DNA of 34,658 bases from positions 1 through 34,658 of the forward strand of contig UQNB01000011.1 in assembly GCA_900542235.1 (NCBI GenBank), written 5' to 3'. Source of the stretch: an uncultured Collinsella sp. Its GTDB lineage: Bacteria; Actinomycetota; Coriobacteriia; Coriobacteriales; Coriobacteriaceae. Of the stretch, positions 17,489-26,413 are shown in pieces (positions within the stretch are counted from its first letter, which is position 1; each line of letters begins with the position of its first letter). A program made the translations under genes and the position numbers. A model generated the notes under the pieces. The model did not search any database, had not been told where the DNA came from, and was given only the letters and a program-made list of their open reading frames with translations.

Positions 17489-17554
17489 TCATGCGGGAGG
17501 AATTGCTCGCGGGTGAGCCCCCCCCCCCCGAACGCTTTTTGTGGTTACATCCAC
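17489..17554 (-). other. Short open frame: present start of brxA as sequenced
   Basis: GTG 17554 with GGAG eight bases upstream (17563-17566) starts a 21-codon frame that crosses the G tract and stops at TGA 17489-17491. Removing one G fuses it in frame to brxA. Its first residues, MDVTTKSVR followed by glycines, would be the true BrxA N-terminus. Confidence 0.6.
17518..17529 (-). repeat. Homopolymer G12 tract in the brxA start region
   Basis: Twelve consecutive C on the plus strand (G on the coding strand). It lies between the only well-signalled start codon and the conserved body of brxA, and its length decides whether they are in frame. Tracts of this length slip often during replication. 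Confidence 0.9.
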
Positions 17555-17590
17555 AGTGCACGCTCCAAGGGTGTCAAAGGCTGTCACAAG

Positions 17591-17622
17591 TGCGCCGCAG
17601 CCCGGCAGGCAGGCGCGGCGCA
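17591..17622 (-). promoter_or_regulatory. Hairpin in the BREX leader
   Basis: TGCGCCGC (17591-17598) pairs perfectly with GCGGCGCA (17615-17622). If transcription begins near 17626, this hairpin is the very 5' end of the BREX message, about 36 bases ahead of the brxA GTG. It may protect the RNA or affect translation; there is no T-run. Confidence 0.4.
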
Positions 17623-17632
17623 CATGACAATA

Positions 17633-17660
17633 ATCATACCTGTTGGTAAAAAAGTTACCA
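17633..17660 (-). promoter_or_regulatory. BREX promoter with operator-like inverted repeat
   Basis: TATGAT (17633-17638, minus strand) is a good -10 box; the expected -35 position is weak. The inverted repeat TGGTAA-N5-TTACCA (17644-17660) covers the spacer and -35 area and looks like a repressor or activator site. A TTGACA lies further upstream (17669-17674). No BrxR-type regulator gene is next to it; the HTH protein encoded inside the operon is one possible ligand. Confidence 0.4.
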
Positions 17661-17835
17661 CGACCAGCGTGTCAAATGTTGAGCAACAAAATTAAATCCG
17701 GTTAACGGTTATTTTCGCAGCTCAGCAGCTTTGACGAGATCGCCCCAAATCACACTTGCCAGATAAACGCGCTTGCGAATGCAGACACGCACACGCCCAA
17801 AGCCACCTCGCATCGGACCCCCACCCTCCACTACA

Positions 17836-17861
17836 CTCAACATTGAGTTATACATATGATT
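17836..17861 (+). promoter_or_regulatory. Operator-like repeat and -10 elements
   Basis: The inverted repeat CTCAA-CA-TTGAG (17836-17847) is followed at once by TATACATATGAT, which offers -10 boxes. It lies about 30 bases before the small antitoxin-like frame, the usual arrangement of an autoregulated antitoxin promoter. No strong -35 is seen. The rest of 17660-17880 shows no gene. Confidence 0.3.
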
Positions 17862-17879
17862 CCATGTAAGGAGCTTCAT

Positions 17880-18002
17880 ATGCCAGACGTAAAGCCTATT
17901 TCCGATCAGACGGGCGCACTAACCGCCATCCAAGAACGCGAGTATCGCATTCAACGTGCCATCACGCGTGGCTACGACGATCTGGTAAACGGTCGCATTT
18001 GA
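17880..18002 (+). pseudogene. Short Phd/YefM-antitoxin-like frame, probably a remnant
   Basis: A 40-codon frame with an excellent ribosome site (AAGGAG, six bases, ATG). Its start, MPDVKPISD, matches the opening of many Phd/YefM antitoxins (typically about 80-90 residues), and its tail, REYRIQRAITRGYDDLVNGRI, resembles the helical end of such antitoxins. The middle, including most of the DNA-binding fold, is missing, which suggests an internal deletion. No toxin gene follows. It may be a dead relic or a small protein that still acts as a decoy. The next gene, serC, starts 180 bases downstream. Confidence 0.45.
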
Positions 18003-18182
18003 CCCTGGAAACAAGCGAAGATCGAGGCGGATCAGATGCGAGCCTCAAGACAACCCTCCCCCATGTAACCATCCTGTAAATCATAGCGGCGCACTCGAGT
18101 TTTACCGTGATACGGTCGCGCCTGGCGCTCCACTGTGCTAAAGTATCCCGAACGTTCAAACGACTACGAGGGGACCTAGAAG

Positions 18183-19307
<1,125 letters not shown>

Positions 19308-19376
19308 CCCGCAACGAGCGGGCCGACCAGCCACTTCAAACCACTTGTTATAAACAAATCCGCTAAGGAGTTTTTC

Positions 19377-20540
19377 ATGCGCAAGATTAAAACCATCGAC
19401 GACATTACCAAGGACGGCAAAGTCGAATTTGGCGAGGGCTACGAGTTTGTGGGCACCGCCGAGGAGGCCGACGCTATTCTGATGCGCTCCACCGACCTGC
19501 ACGGCTACGAGCTGCCCGAGGGCATCCGCGCCATCGCCCGCTGCGGCGCCGGCGTCAACAACATCCCCGTCGAGGAGTACGCCAAGAAGGGCGTCGTCGT
19601 CTTTAACTCCCCCGGCGCCAACAGCAACGCCGTCAAGGAGCTCGTCCTGGGCATGCTGGTGCTTTCGAGCCGCGGCGTCGTGCAGTCGATGAACTGGGTG
19701 CGCAACAACGCCGACGACCCCGAGATTCAGGTCGATGCCGAAAAGGCCAAGAAGGCCTTTGTGGGCCGCGAGCTCAAGGGCAAGCGCATCGGTGTCATCG
19801 GTCTGGGCAACGTGGGCTCCAAGGTCGCCAACGCCTGTGTCGATCTGGGCATGGACGTCTACGGCTACGACCCGTTCATTTCCGTCGAGCACGCATGGGT
19901 GCTGAGTCGTGAGGTGCAGCGCGTGGGCACGCTCGAGGACCTCTGCCGCGGCTGCGACTACCTCACCGTGCACGTGCCCAGCAAGGCCGATACCATCGGC
20001 ATGATCAGCACCGAGCAGATCGACCTGCTGGCCCCGGACGCCGTGCTCATCAACTACGCGCGCGAGACCATCATTGACGAGGACGCCGTCGACGCCGCCC
20101 TGCGCGCGGGCAAGCTCAGCTGGTTTAGCTGCGACTTTGCCACGCCCAAGACCGTCAAGATGCCCAACACGTTTATCACCACGCATTCGGGCGCCGGCAC
20201 CGGCGAGGCCGAGGCCAACTGCGCCGACATGGCCATCAGCGAGCTCAAGGATTACCTGGAAAACGGCAACATCGCGCACAGCGTCAACTACCCCGCCTGC
20301 AGCATGGGCAAGGCGCGCGCCGCAAGCCGCATTGCCTGCCTGCATGCCAACGTGCCCAACATGATCGGCCAGATCACGGCCATTCTCGCCAAGGACAACG
20401 CCAACGTGCAGCGCATGACCAACGAGTCCGCTGGCGAGAACGCCTACACCATGTTCGACACCGATGAGCACCTGGACGGCAGCACGATCGAGGCGCTCAA
20501 GCAGATTCCGTCGATGTATCGCGTGCGTGTGATCAAATAG
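19377..20540 (+). CDS. serA: D-3-phosphoglycerate dehydrogenase
   Basis: SerA oxidises 3-phosphoglycerate to 3-phosphohydroxypyruvate with NAD+, the first step of serine synthesis. The protein has 387 residues, the short form with one C-terminal ACT domain (about 318-387) and no intervening domain. The Rossmann motif GLGNVG is at 142-147; the catalytic Arg lies in LINYARE, and the catalytic His in TTHSGAGT. The ACT domain starts near ARAASRIACLHANVPNMIG and probably gives feedback control by serine. ATG 19377 has AAGGAG six bases upstream. Sited directly after serC, it completes the phosphorylated serine pathway except for the phosphatase SerB, which is not in the window. Confidence 0.96.
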   Translation: MRKIKTIDDITKDGKVEFGEGYEFVGTAEEADAILMRSTDLHGYELPEGIRAIARCGAGVNNIPVEEYAKKGVVVFNSPGANSNAVKELVLGMLVLSSRGVVQSMNWVRNNADDPEIQVDAEKAKKAFVGRELKGKRIGVIGLGNVGSKVANACVDLGMDVYGYDPFISVEHAWVLSREVQRVGTLEDLCRGCDYLTVHVPSKADTIGMISTEQIDLLAPDAVLINYARETIIDEDAVDAALRAGKLSWFSCDFATPKTVKMPNTFITTHSGAGTGEAEANCADMAISELKDYLENGNIAHSVNYPACSMGKARAASRIACLHANVPNMIGQITAILAKDNANVQRMTNESAGENAYTMFDTDEHLDGSTIEALKQIPSMYRVRVIK

Positions 20541-20579
20541 CGCCGGTGCCAAGCCTGCCAGGCAGGCCATGAAGCCCAT

Positions 20580-20615
20580 TCGGCCCCCGTTTTCACGAAA
20601 CGGGGGCCGATTTTG
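20580..20615 (+). terminator. Terminator of serC-serA
   Basis: A 13-bp perfect stem (20580-20592 with 20598-20610), loop tcacg, followed by TTTTG. It lies 40 bases after the serA stop. The stretch from here to 20887 contains no gene I can support. Confidence 0.92.
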
Positions 20616-20887
20616 TTGCTCCAGACGACTTTAAAATGATACCCAGAACAAGTTTTTTCAGATAATCGATAGTGAGGCTCAAGTCGCTAAGCACACCCGC
20701 TTTGATAAACAGCTTTATCAGGGACTTTAGTAGGTAAAAATCGATCTCTATGTGCCGAATGTAAGTTGACTGTCCATTTTCCGAAACAACTTATTCTAGA
20801 TAGCATTTTTAAGGCCCCTCCAAGGCGAAATATAAGTCTTTTTGTGACCAAAACTCTAGTCCGCGCGACCGTTTTCCACCCGCGCGG

Positions 20888-21937
20888 CTACATTCCTGCC
20901 CAATCGATAAAAATCTCCTCACGAAGCCGCCGTTCGAGCTCCTGCTGTCGCGGCGTCTTGTCTTTCAGCGGCACATCGAGATAGGCCATGATGAGCTCCA
21001 TCACCACGCGGAAGGCATCGGAGTCGGCCAGCTGACCATAGGTCATCAGAATGACGGGATATCCCATCGCTTGCAGCGCCGTCGTTCGATCGGAGTCCGA
21101 AATCTTGGATTCTATGGATCCGTGAATGGCTTTACCTTGGCATTCAACCAGACACTCTCTGCTGCCGTCCTTATTTGCCAGCAGGATATCGGCATAGCGC
21201 CTATCAAGCCCCGAAATCAGGCGGGCACTGCGCGTCAAGCGAATCTCGACGTTATTGGTAAGGCGCAGCCCTTCGCCGCCGCGCAACCTCGTAAGGCCAA
21301 ACAGCATCGAAGCCTGGACCTCGAGCGGCGATGCCGCCACCCCCGTAATGCATTTCGCGGCACGCGTGAACGATTTAGCGCCGCGGAGCCCCGGGATCTT
21401 ATCGACGTGCTCGGTAAGTTCAGAGAGCTCAATCAAGGGAGGTCGTTTCCACAAGTCTGTTGGATTCCCCGAGGTATCCTTTACGTTTTCCCAGCCCGAC
21501 CGCGCGTCACCCCACCGGCCCCCGTATGCCTGCTCAAGTGCCGACTTTACCTGAGGCGCAATCTTGCACACGGCAAAGGTGCCGCACATCTCATACATGC
21601 ACATGATTAAACGCTCGTTTGAGACCGAGGAAGCCAGGGTCAGCAGGGTAAAGAGCGGGGACGCGACATCGAGGCCAAACTCTGTCTGTCGCATGGAATC
21701 AAACGGCCTCTCCCCGTTCCAAACATGCCTGACAATGCGATCGCCCTTACGTCCGCAGCTGCCCTGCGCCAACACGTGTAACGGGGTGCCCAGGAAATGC
21801 GTGACGAGCGGATGCTCACATAGGTGCTCCCTGCGCGGATCGTCCGCAGAATCGGGCAGGTCCGGCATTATTGCCAAGACCTGTGGAGGTATCCGGTGAT
21901 ACCGAAAGGCAGATATGTCGCACAGCATGTCGTCCAT
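20888..21937 (-). CDS. Nuclease-like protein of a Coriobacteriia-type family
   Basis: A 349-residue protein if started at ATG 21937 (MDDMLCDISAFRYHRIPPQV); the open frame extends further upstream but into sequence antisense to the M20 gene. The start is uncertain since no good ribosome site is present. The middle has LIMCMYEMCGTFAVC and SPLEVQASMLFGL. The C-terminal part, RRYADILLANKDG then CLVECQGKAIHG, resembles a PD-(D/E)XK nuclease core (Asp, then Glu-x-Gln in place of Glu-x-Lys), followed by TTALQAMGYPVILMTYGQL. The gene at 30242-31441 shares this plan. I recognise the family as frequent in gut Coriobacteriia but know of no tested function; a nuclease or a type IV toxin-antitoxin-like role is possible. 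Confidence 0.7.
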   Translation of the reverse strand: MDDMLCDISAFRYHRIPPQVLAIMPDLPDSADDPRREHLCEHPLVTHFLGTPLHVLAQGSCGRKGDRIVRHVWNGERPFDSMRQTEFGLDVASPLFTLLTLASSVSNERLIMCMYEMCGTFAVCKIAPQVKSALEQAYGGRWGDARSGWENVKDTSGNPTDLWKRPPLIELSELTEHVDKIPGLRGAKSFTRAAKCITGVAASPLEVQASMLFGLTRLRGGEGLRLTNNVEIRLTRSARLISGLDRRYADILLANKDGSRECLVECQGKAIHGSIESKISDSDRTTALQAMGYPVILMTYGQLADSDAFRVVMELIMAYLDVPLKDKTPRQQELERRLREEIFIDWAGM

Positions 21938-22091
21938 GAAGGGTACGTACCCGCTGCGTCGCTTGTGAACCCGCTCGGACGGCAAACGCGCTGGCTCGGC
22001 CTGCGAACGGTAAATACTGCCACGCCCACGTCGCGGATCTCTCAGGAGGCTTACAATCGGTTTGGAAAGCAAACTGATTGTGAGGTTGCAT

Positions 22092-23369
22092 ATGGTTGAT
22101 GAGGACTTTGCCTGGCGGCTTGCGCAGGAGCTTGTGCGGATCGAAAGCTCAGACCCGGGCGCGTATGAGGACGAGATCGAGCGCTTCATTAAGAGGCTCA
22201 TTGAGCAGCAGCTGGCACAACTTGATAGTTCTGCGCTCGATGCCGTGCAGATTGAGGAGCTCGAAGTGCTGCCCGGGCGCCGCAACCTTAAAGTCACCGT
22301 GCCGGGCCAAAGCGACGAGCCGCGGCTGATCTATATCTGCCACATGGATACCGTCACCTTGGGCGATGGCTGGGACGCAGACATCGCACCGCTTGGGGCG
22401 GTTGTGCGCGACGATAAACTCTATGGCCGCGGTGCCTGCGATATGAAGGGTGGCCTGGCCTGCGCCATTGCCGCACTGGTCCATACGCTCGAGCGCGTGG
22501 CGGCGGATGGCGCGCTGCCACGCCGCGGCTTTTCGCTCATCTGCTCGGTCGACGAGGAAGACTTCATGCGCGGCTCAGAGGCCGCGATCGATGCTGGCTG
22601 GGTCGGCTCGCGCGAATGGGTGCTGGACACCGAACCCACCGACGGACAGATCCAGGTGGCGCACAAGGGTCGCACGTGGTTCGAGATTGAAATGGCTGGC
22701 GTGACGGCGCATGCGAGCCAGCCTTGGAAGGGCGCGGATGCCGTCGCCGCCATGGCCGAGGTCGTGTGTTCGCTTCGTCGCGCGTTTGCGGCGCTGCCCG
22801 CGCACGATGAGCTGGGGCCTTCGACCATCACGTTTGGCCAAATCGAGGGCGGATATCGCCCCTACGTCGTACCCGACCGCGCCAAAGTTTGGGTCGACAT
22901 GCGCCTGACCCCGCCGACCGATACGGCCGCCGCAATCAATATGGTCGAGCATGCCATCGCCGTCGCCGAAGCCACCGTTCCCGGTTGCCATGGCAGCTAC
23001 ACCGTGACGGGCGACCGCCCCGCCATCGAGCGCAACCCGAACTCTCCCCTTCTAGCAGCGCTCAAGCGTGCCGCCGATGACGTAACGGACGCGGACACGA
23101 CCGTCGGCTTCTTTACCGGCTCACACCCACCCCCCCGCATTTGCCGGCAGCAGGCAGCGCGGTCGTTCTTTCCCGCCCACCCCGACCCCGCCGTCATTGC
23201 CGGCAAGACGGGTAACCGCAACTGCATGAGCTATGGCCCAGGCTCGCTCGCGCTCGCCCACAAGCCCAACGAATATGTGCCCCACGCCGATATCGTTCGC
23301 TGCCAGCAAGTGCTGATCGCGCTCGCCAACAATACGCTCTGGGGCGCAGATAGCCAAGTTGGGGCATAA
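22092..23369 (+). CDS. M20 family metallopeptidase
   Basis: A 425-residue M20 (ArgE/DapE/carboxypeptidase-like) zinc hydrolase. Metal ligands are in place: ICHMDTV (His), YGRGACDMKGG (bridging Asp), VDEEDF (Glu pair), VLDTEPTDG (Asp/Glu) and, near the end, LAHKPNEYVPH (His). The central dimerisation domain carries THAS-type sequence (VTAHASQPWKGADA). ATG 22092 has GAGG six bases upstream; a slightly earlier ATG at 22062 lacks one. The product probably hydrolyses an amide in a small peptide or acylated amino acid. A loop near residues 345-370 is Pro-rich and unusual (GSHPPPRIC), directly at a run of seven C, so a local sequence change there is possible. Confidence 0.88.
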   Translation: MVDEDFAWRLAQELVRIESSDPGAYEDEIERFIKRLIEQQLAQLDSSALDAVQIEELEVLPGRRNLKVTVPGQSDEPRLIYICHMDTVTLGDGWDADIAPLGAVVRDDKLYGRGACDMKGGLACAIAALVHTLERVAADGALPRRGFSLICSVDEEDFMRGSEAAIDAGWVGSREWVLDTEPTDGQIQVAHKGRTWFEIEMAGVTAHASQPWKGADAVAAMAEVVCSLRRAFAALPAHDELGPSTITFGQIEGGYRPYVVPDRAKVWVDMRLTPPTDTAAAINMVEHAIAVAEATVPGCHGSYTVTGDRPAIERNPNSPLLAALKRAADDVTDADTTVGFFTGSHPPPRICRQQAARSFFPAHPDPAVIAGKTGNRNCMSYGPGSLALAHKPNEYVPHADIVRCQQVLIALANNTLWGADSQVGA

Positions 23370-23408
23370 TAAGCCGCGAACAAACCGACTCGCGCGTTAG
23401 GACCGTCC

Positions 23409-24098
23409 ATGAAAGCTCTTCCGTTTCCCTGCATCCGCCCGGCTCAGGACCGCGTGCTCGAGGCGCTGCCTGCGATGGACAGCATCCTGAGTGACAGCGG
23501 AGCCCTGCGCGGCGCGATTACCGATGGGCTTATGCTCAAAGATCCGGGCGCGGCGTATTACGTGTACGAATGCTCCGGAGAGCCGGGACGCGTGACGGGT
23601 GTCGTGGCGATTTGCCCGGTTAACGTGCTGACGGGCGGCGACGAGGCTGCCGCCGAGAGCATCGACGCACTCACCACCGCGCGCGCGATCGCCGAGCTCA
23701 AGGTGCAGCCGCGCCCCGTGTCGCTCGCCTACGAGGCGTCGCCCGTCATGGATATCATTTTGAGCGCTGCCAAAGAGGGCGCATCGCTCTACGCCGTCAC
23801 CGATCCCGCGGGCGTCACACATCGCGTGTGGGAGGTCAAGCGCGAGGACGCCGTTGCCGCCATCCGTGCCATGCTCGATCAGGCGCCCGACCCGGTGTTC
23901 GCCGGTGACTCCGCCTATGTCGCCGCACTGGCTGGGGCATCGCAGATTCTGGCCGACGAGGCCCGCGCTGCCGGCGCCTACTCTGGCAAAGAGCCGTTCA
24001 ACTTTGCTGTAGCCGTGCTGTTCCCCGCCGCGCAGGTCAGCGGCAGCGCGCCGCAGGTTCCGACGGGTCTGCTCACTCACCAGGTCTCACGGTTCTAG
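23409..24098 (+). CDS. DUF1015-like protein, short divergent form
   Basis: A 229-residue protein resembling DUF1015: it opens with LPFPCIRPAQDRVLEALP, has THRVWEV in the middle (as in family HRLW), and FNFAVAVLFPAAQV near the end. Typical members have about 400 residues and a DGHHR motif; here the matching place reads AGDSAYVAALAG, so the motif is lost, and the C-terminal half is missing. ATG 23409 has AGGA six bases upstream. It lies 39 bases after the M20 gene and may be co-transcribed with it. A terminator follows. Function is unknown. The shortness does not look like a truncation by frameshift, because the gene ends cleanly. Confidence 0.7.
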   Translation: MKALPFPCIRPAQDRVLEALPAMDSILSDSGALRGAITDGLMLKDPGAAYYVYECSGEPGRVTGVVAICPVNVLTGGDEAAAESIDALTTARAIAELKVQPRPVSLAYEASPVMDIILSAAKEGASLYAVTDPAGVTHRVWEVKREDAVAAIRAMLDQAPDPVFAGDSAYVAALAGASQILADEARAAGAYSGKEPFNFAVAVLFPAAQVSGSAPQVPTGLLTHQVSRF

Positions 24099-24143
24099 CG
24101 AACTCAAACGCTAAGCTGGAAAACCCAGCATCCAAACAAACAA

Positions 24144-24184
24144 GGGGCGGAGATGCAGCAAACGCATGCACCTCCGCCCTTTTC
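24144..24184. terminator. Terminator between convergent genes
   Basis: gggcggag (24145-24152) pairs with ctccgccc (24172-24179), flanked by TTTT on the plus strand and, less perfectly, T-rich sequence on the minus strand. It separates the DUF1015-like gene from the converging phosphatase gene. Confidence 0.75.
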
Positions 24185-24227
24185 GCATCAAACAATTACG
24201 CCGGTAAACCGGGCCGCAACGTCAGCG

Positions 24228-24863
24228 TTATCCACGCTGCGGACCTGCCGCCGCCACGAGCGGCTCTAGCCCCAGCTCGCGCGCGTAGTCTTCCTGCGTA
24301 AAGACTTCGACCAGTTCAAACGTATCGGCCGCATCGTCAAACGCAAAATGCAGCACTGAGCAGTTGCCCGGCACGCGTTCGCGCTCGTCGGCCGCCGCGC
24401 CCCGCACGTGGTCCAAAAACTCCTTGATAGCTGAGCCATGACTTACCGCGAGCACGCACGTATGGTCCGGACGCTGCATAAGATCGGTCAGCGTCGCCAC
24501 CATGCGCGTGCGCACCTGGATCTGGCCCTCACCGCCAAACTGCCGATAGAAGTCGCGCCACGGGCGCTCGGGCATGAGCATCACGCGCTCGGCCTCAAAG
24601 TCGCCAAAGAACCACTCACGCAGGCCGTCCAGGCGCTCGTACGCCAAGCCCGGCCACAAGTTGGCGATAGTCTGCTCGGTGCGATGAAGCGTGGAGGTGT
24701 AGGCATGATCGGGCTCAATGCCGCGCGCACGTAAAAACATGCCGGCGCGCGCCGCCTGGTCGCAACCCAACTGCGTAAGCGGCGAATCACTCCACCCCTG
24801 AATGATACGCTTAAGGTTGAATATCGTCTGTCCATGACGGACCAGATACAGATCTTTATTCAT
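24228..24863 (-). CDS. Histidine phosphatase family protein (first of two)
   Basis: A 211-residue phosphoglycerate-mutase-like phosphatase. The catalytic motif LVRHGQT lies at the N-terminus, the second conserved region is near RTEQT, the acid is in the WFFGDFE region, and the second catalytic His is in VLAVSHGSAIKEFL. ATG 24863 has AAAGGA five bases upstream. It starts 17 bases after the end of a paralogous gene and belongs to the same operon. The substrate cannot be told from sequence; phosphosugars or cofactor precursors (alpha-ribazole phosphate type) are common in the family. Confidence 0.88.
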   Translation of the reverse strand: MNKDLYLVRHGQTIFNLKRIIQGWSDSPLTQLGCDQAARAGMFLRARGIEPDHAYTSTLHRTEQTIANLWPGLAYERLDGLREWFFGDFEAERVMLMPERPWRDFYRQFGGEGQIQVRTRMVATLTDLMQRPDHTCVLAVSHGSAIKEFLDHVRGAAADERERVPGNCSVLHFAFDDAADTFELVEVFTQEDYARELGLEPLVAAAGPQRG

Positions 24864-24880
24864 AGGGGTCCTTTCGTTCG

Positions 24881-25423
24881 TTACCAACCCAAGAGCGAAA
24901 ACGCCCCGTCGCAATAGCCAAAATGAAGCACGGCACCGTTGTCGGGCAGCTCTCCCCCGCCAGTCACATACTCAAGAAACTCCTGGCAGGCTGAGCCATG
25001 GGAAACCGCCAGCACGCAGTCGTGCTGCGGCCTGGCCATGATGCGGAACAGCGCCGCGACCATGCGCGACTGAAGCTGCACTTCCGACTCGCCGCCAAAG
25101 GCCACCGGATAATCGCCCCAGGGCTGCGGCGGCATCTCGCGATTTGATGTGCCCTCCAGCGAGCCAAAATGCCACTCACGCAGGTCATCGACCAGCTCAA
25201 TGGAACGGCCCTCGCCAACGATAAGCTCGGCCGTATGCCGCGCCCGGCCCAACGGCGAGGAATACACATGATCAAAGGCCACGCCACGCGCCGCAAACGC
25301 CGTACGCGCCGTCAGCGCCTGCTCGCGCCCACGCGCCGTAAGCGGCGAATCGTGCCAGCCCTGCAAAATGCTCTGCACATTGAGCTCAGTCTGCCCATGC
25401 CGCACCAAATACAGATCTGCCAC
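24881..25423 (-). CDS. Histidine phosphatase family protein (second of two)
   Basis: A 180-residue paralogue of the next gene: LYLVRHGQTELN at the start, SSPLGRARHTAEL, REWHFGSLEG and VLAVSHGSACQEFLEYV. I choose GTG 25423 with GGGGAGG just upstream, since the encoded protein then begins at the same point as its neighbour; the open frame upstream of it is low-complexity and lacks support. The two phosphatases share about the same motif spacing and closing residues (VLHFAF/VLHFGY), so they arose by duplication. It follows the nitroreductase gene after about 80 bases. Confidence 0.85.
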   Translation of the reverse strand: MADLYLVRHGQTELNVQSILQGWHDSPLTARGREQALTARTAFAARGVAFDHVYSSPLGRARHTAELIVGEGRSIELVDDLREWHFGSLEGTSNREMPPQPWGDYPVAFGGESEVQLQSRMVAALFRIMARPQHDCVLAVSHGSACQEFLEYVTGGGELPDNGAVLHFGYCDGAFSLLGW

Positions 25424-25506
25424 ACGCCCTCCCCTCGTACCACCACAAAGGGGACAGGAGCCTTTGTGGTGATTTTGCCGCCGGATTGCACCGCAACGAC
25501 GCACAA

Positions 25507-26178
25507 CTACAGCAGCACGTCGGCAAGCGGACGCTTGGGTACGTGGTGCACCTGCGCCTCGTCGCGCCAATAATTGATGGAGCCGTCGGGGTTGGAATCG
25601 ATCGCATCGATCACCTGTGTCTCGGCCGGAACGCCAAACGCCATGATCAGCTTGAGCTCATACTTGTCGTTATCGAGCCCCATGGCATCGATCGCGTGGG
25701 GCGTAAAAGCCTTGAACATGCAGGCTGCCACCTCGGGCGTGGCGCTGCGGGCGGCGAGCATCATCGTCTGCGCAGCAATGCCCGTGTCGACCTCGGTAAT
25801 GGGAGCGGCGGGCTTGCCCGGAACGGCGCGCTCGGCCAGAATCGCGATATAGCCGGTCGGGCGCTCGCCCTCGGCAGGACCCGGCCAATCCTTAAGTGCG
25901 CCTGCCCATGCGAGCTCGTCAAATACACGCGCGCAATCCTCGGCACCGCTCACCACGTGAAAACGCAGACGCTGAGCATTGGCGCCGCAGGGAGCCAGGC
26001 GCGCCAGTTCCGCCAGCTCGAGCAAAAACTCGCGCGGCACGCGCATGGACTCGTCAAAACGGCGGCACGTGCGGGCACGACGGACCAGCGCATCAAACGC
26101 TTCCAGACCGAGCTTTTCGCAACCTTGCTTTGCCATCGATTCGACACTCGACGGTGCCTCGGGAACTGCTTCGTTCAT
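25507..26178 (-). CDS. Nitroreductase family protein
   Basis: A 223-residue flavoprotein of the nitroreductase superfamily. RRARTCRRFDES near the N-terminus is the FMN-phosphate-binding region, APCGANAQRLRFHVV the second flavin contact, and the later block ITEVDTGIAAQTMMLAA followed by MGLDNDKYELKLIMAFGVP is typical of the family. ATG 26178 has a G-rich ribosome site (GGGGGT) five bases upstream. Likely an NAD(P)H-dependent FMN reductase of small electrophiles. It may start an operon with the two histidine phosphatases. The substrate cannot be predicted. Confidence 0.88.
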   Translation of the reverse strand: MNEAVPEAPSSVESMAKQGCEKLGLEAFDALVRRARTCRRFDESMRVPREFLLELAELARLAPCGANAQRLRFHVVSGAEDCARVFDELAWAGALKDWPGPAEGERPTGYIAILAERAVPGKPAAPITEVDTGIAAQTMMLAARSATPEVAACMFKAFTPHAIDAMGLDNDKYELKLIMAFGVPAETQVIDAIDSNPDGSINYWRDEAQVHHVPKRPLADVLL

Positions 26179-26413
26179 AGGGACCCCCAATACAAGCCAA
26201 TTGTCCTTAGGAAAATCTAACCTAAAACGTAGGCAATAACGAACAGGGCTGCAATGTTCTACACCTGTTGAATAGAAAATCGCAACGTGGGGAACAACGG
26301 AAACAATTCGGGGCCTTTGGGTTACGTTTCGCCCTCCCCGACCCATACGTCAGCGCCCTTAGGGGATACTGGTTGCAACGATCAAGGCTTACGCCGCACG
26401 GAAAGGAGACATT

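Noticed and set aside
20766..20984. 72-codon plus-strand frame after serA
   Set aside because: No ribosome site, overlaps the end of the nuclease-like gene on the other strand, and has no recognisable features.
21938..22297. Upstream extension of the nuclease-like gene at 20888
   Set aside because: The extra residues are Ser-rich low complexity and lie antisense to the start of the M20 gene; the family-like part begins at ATG 21937.
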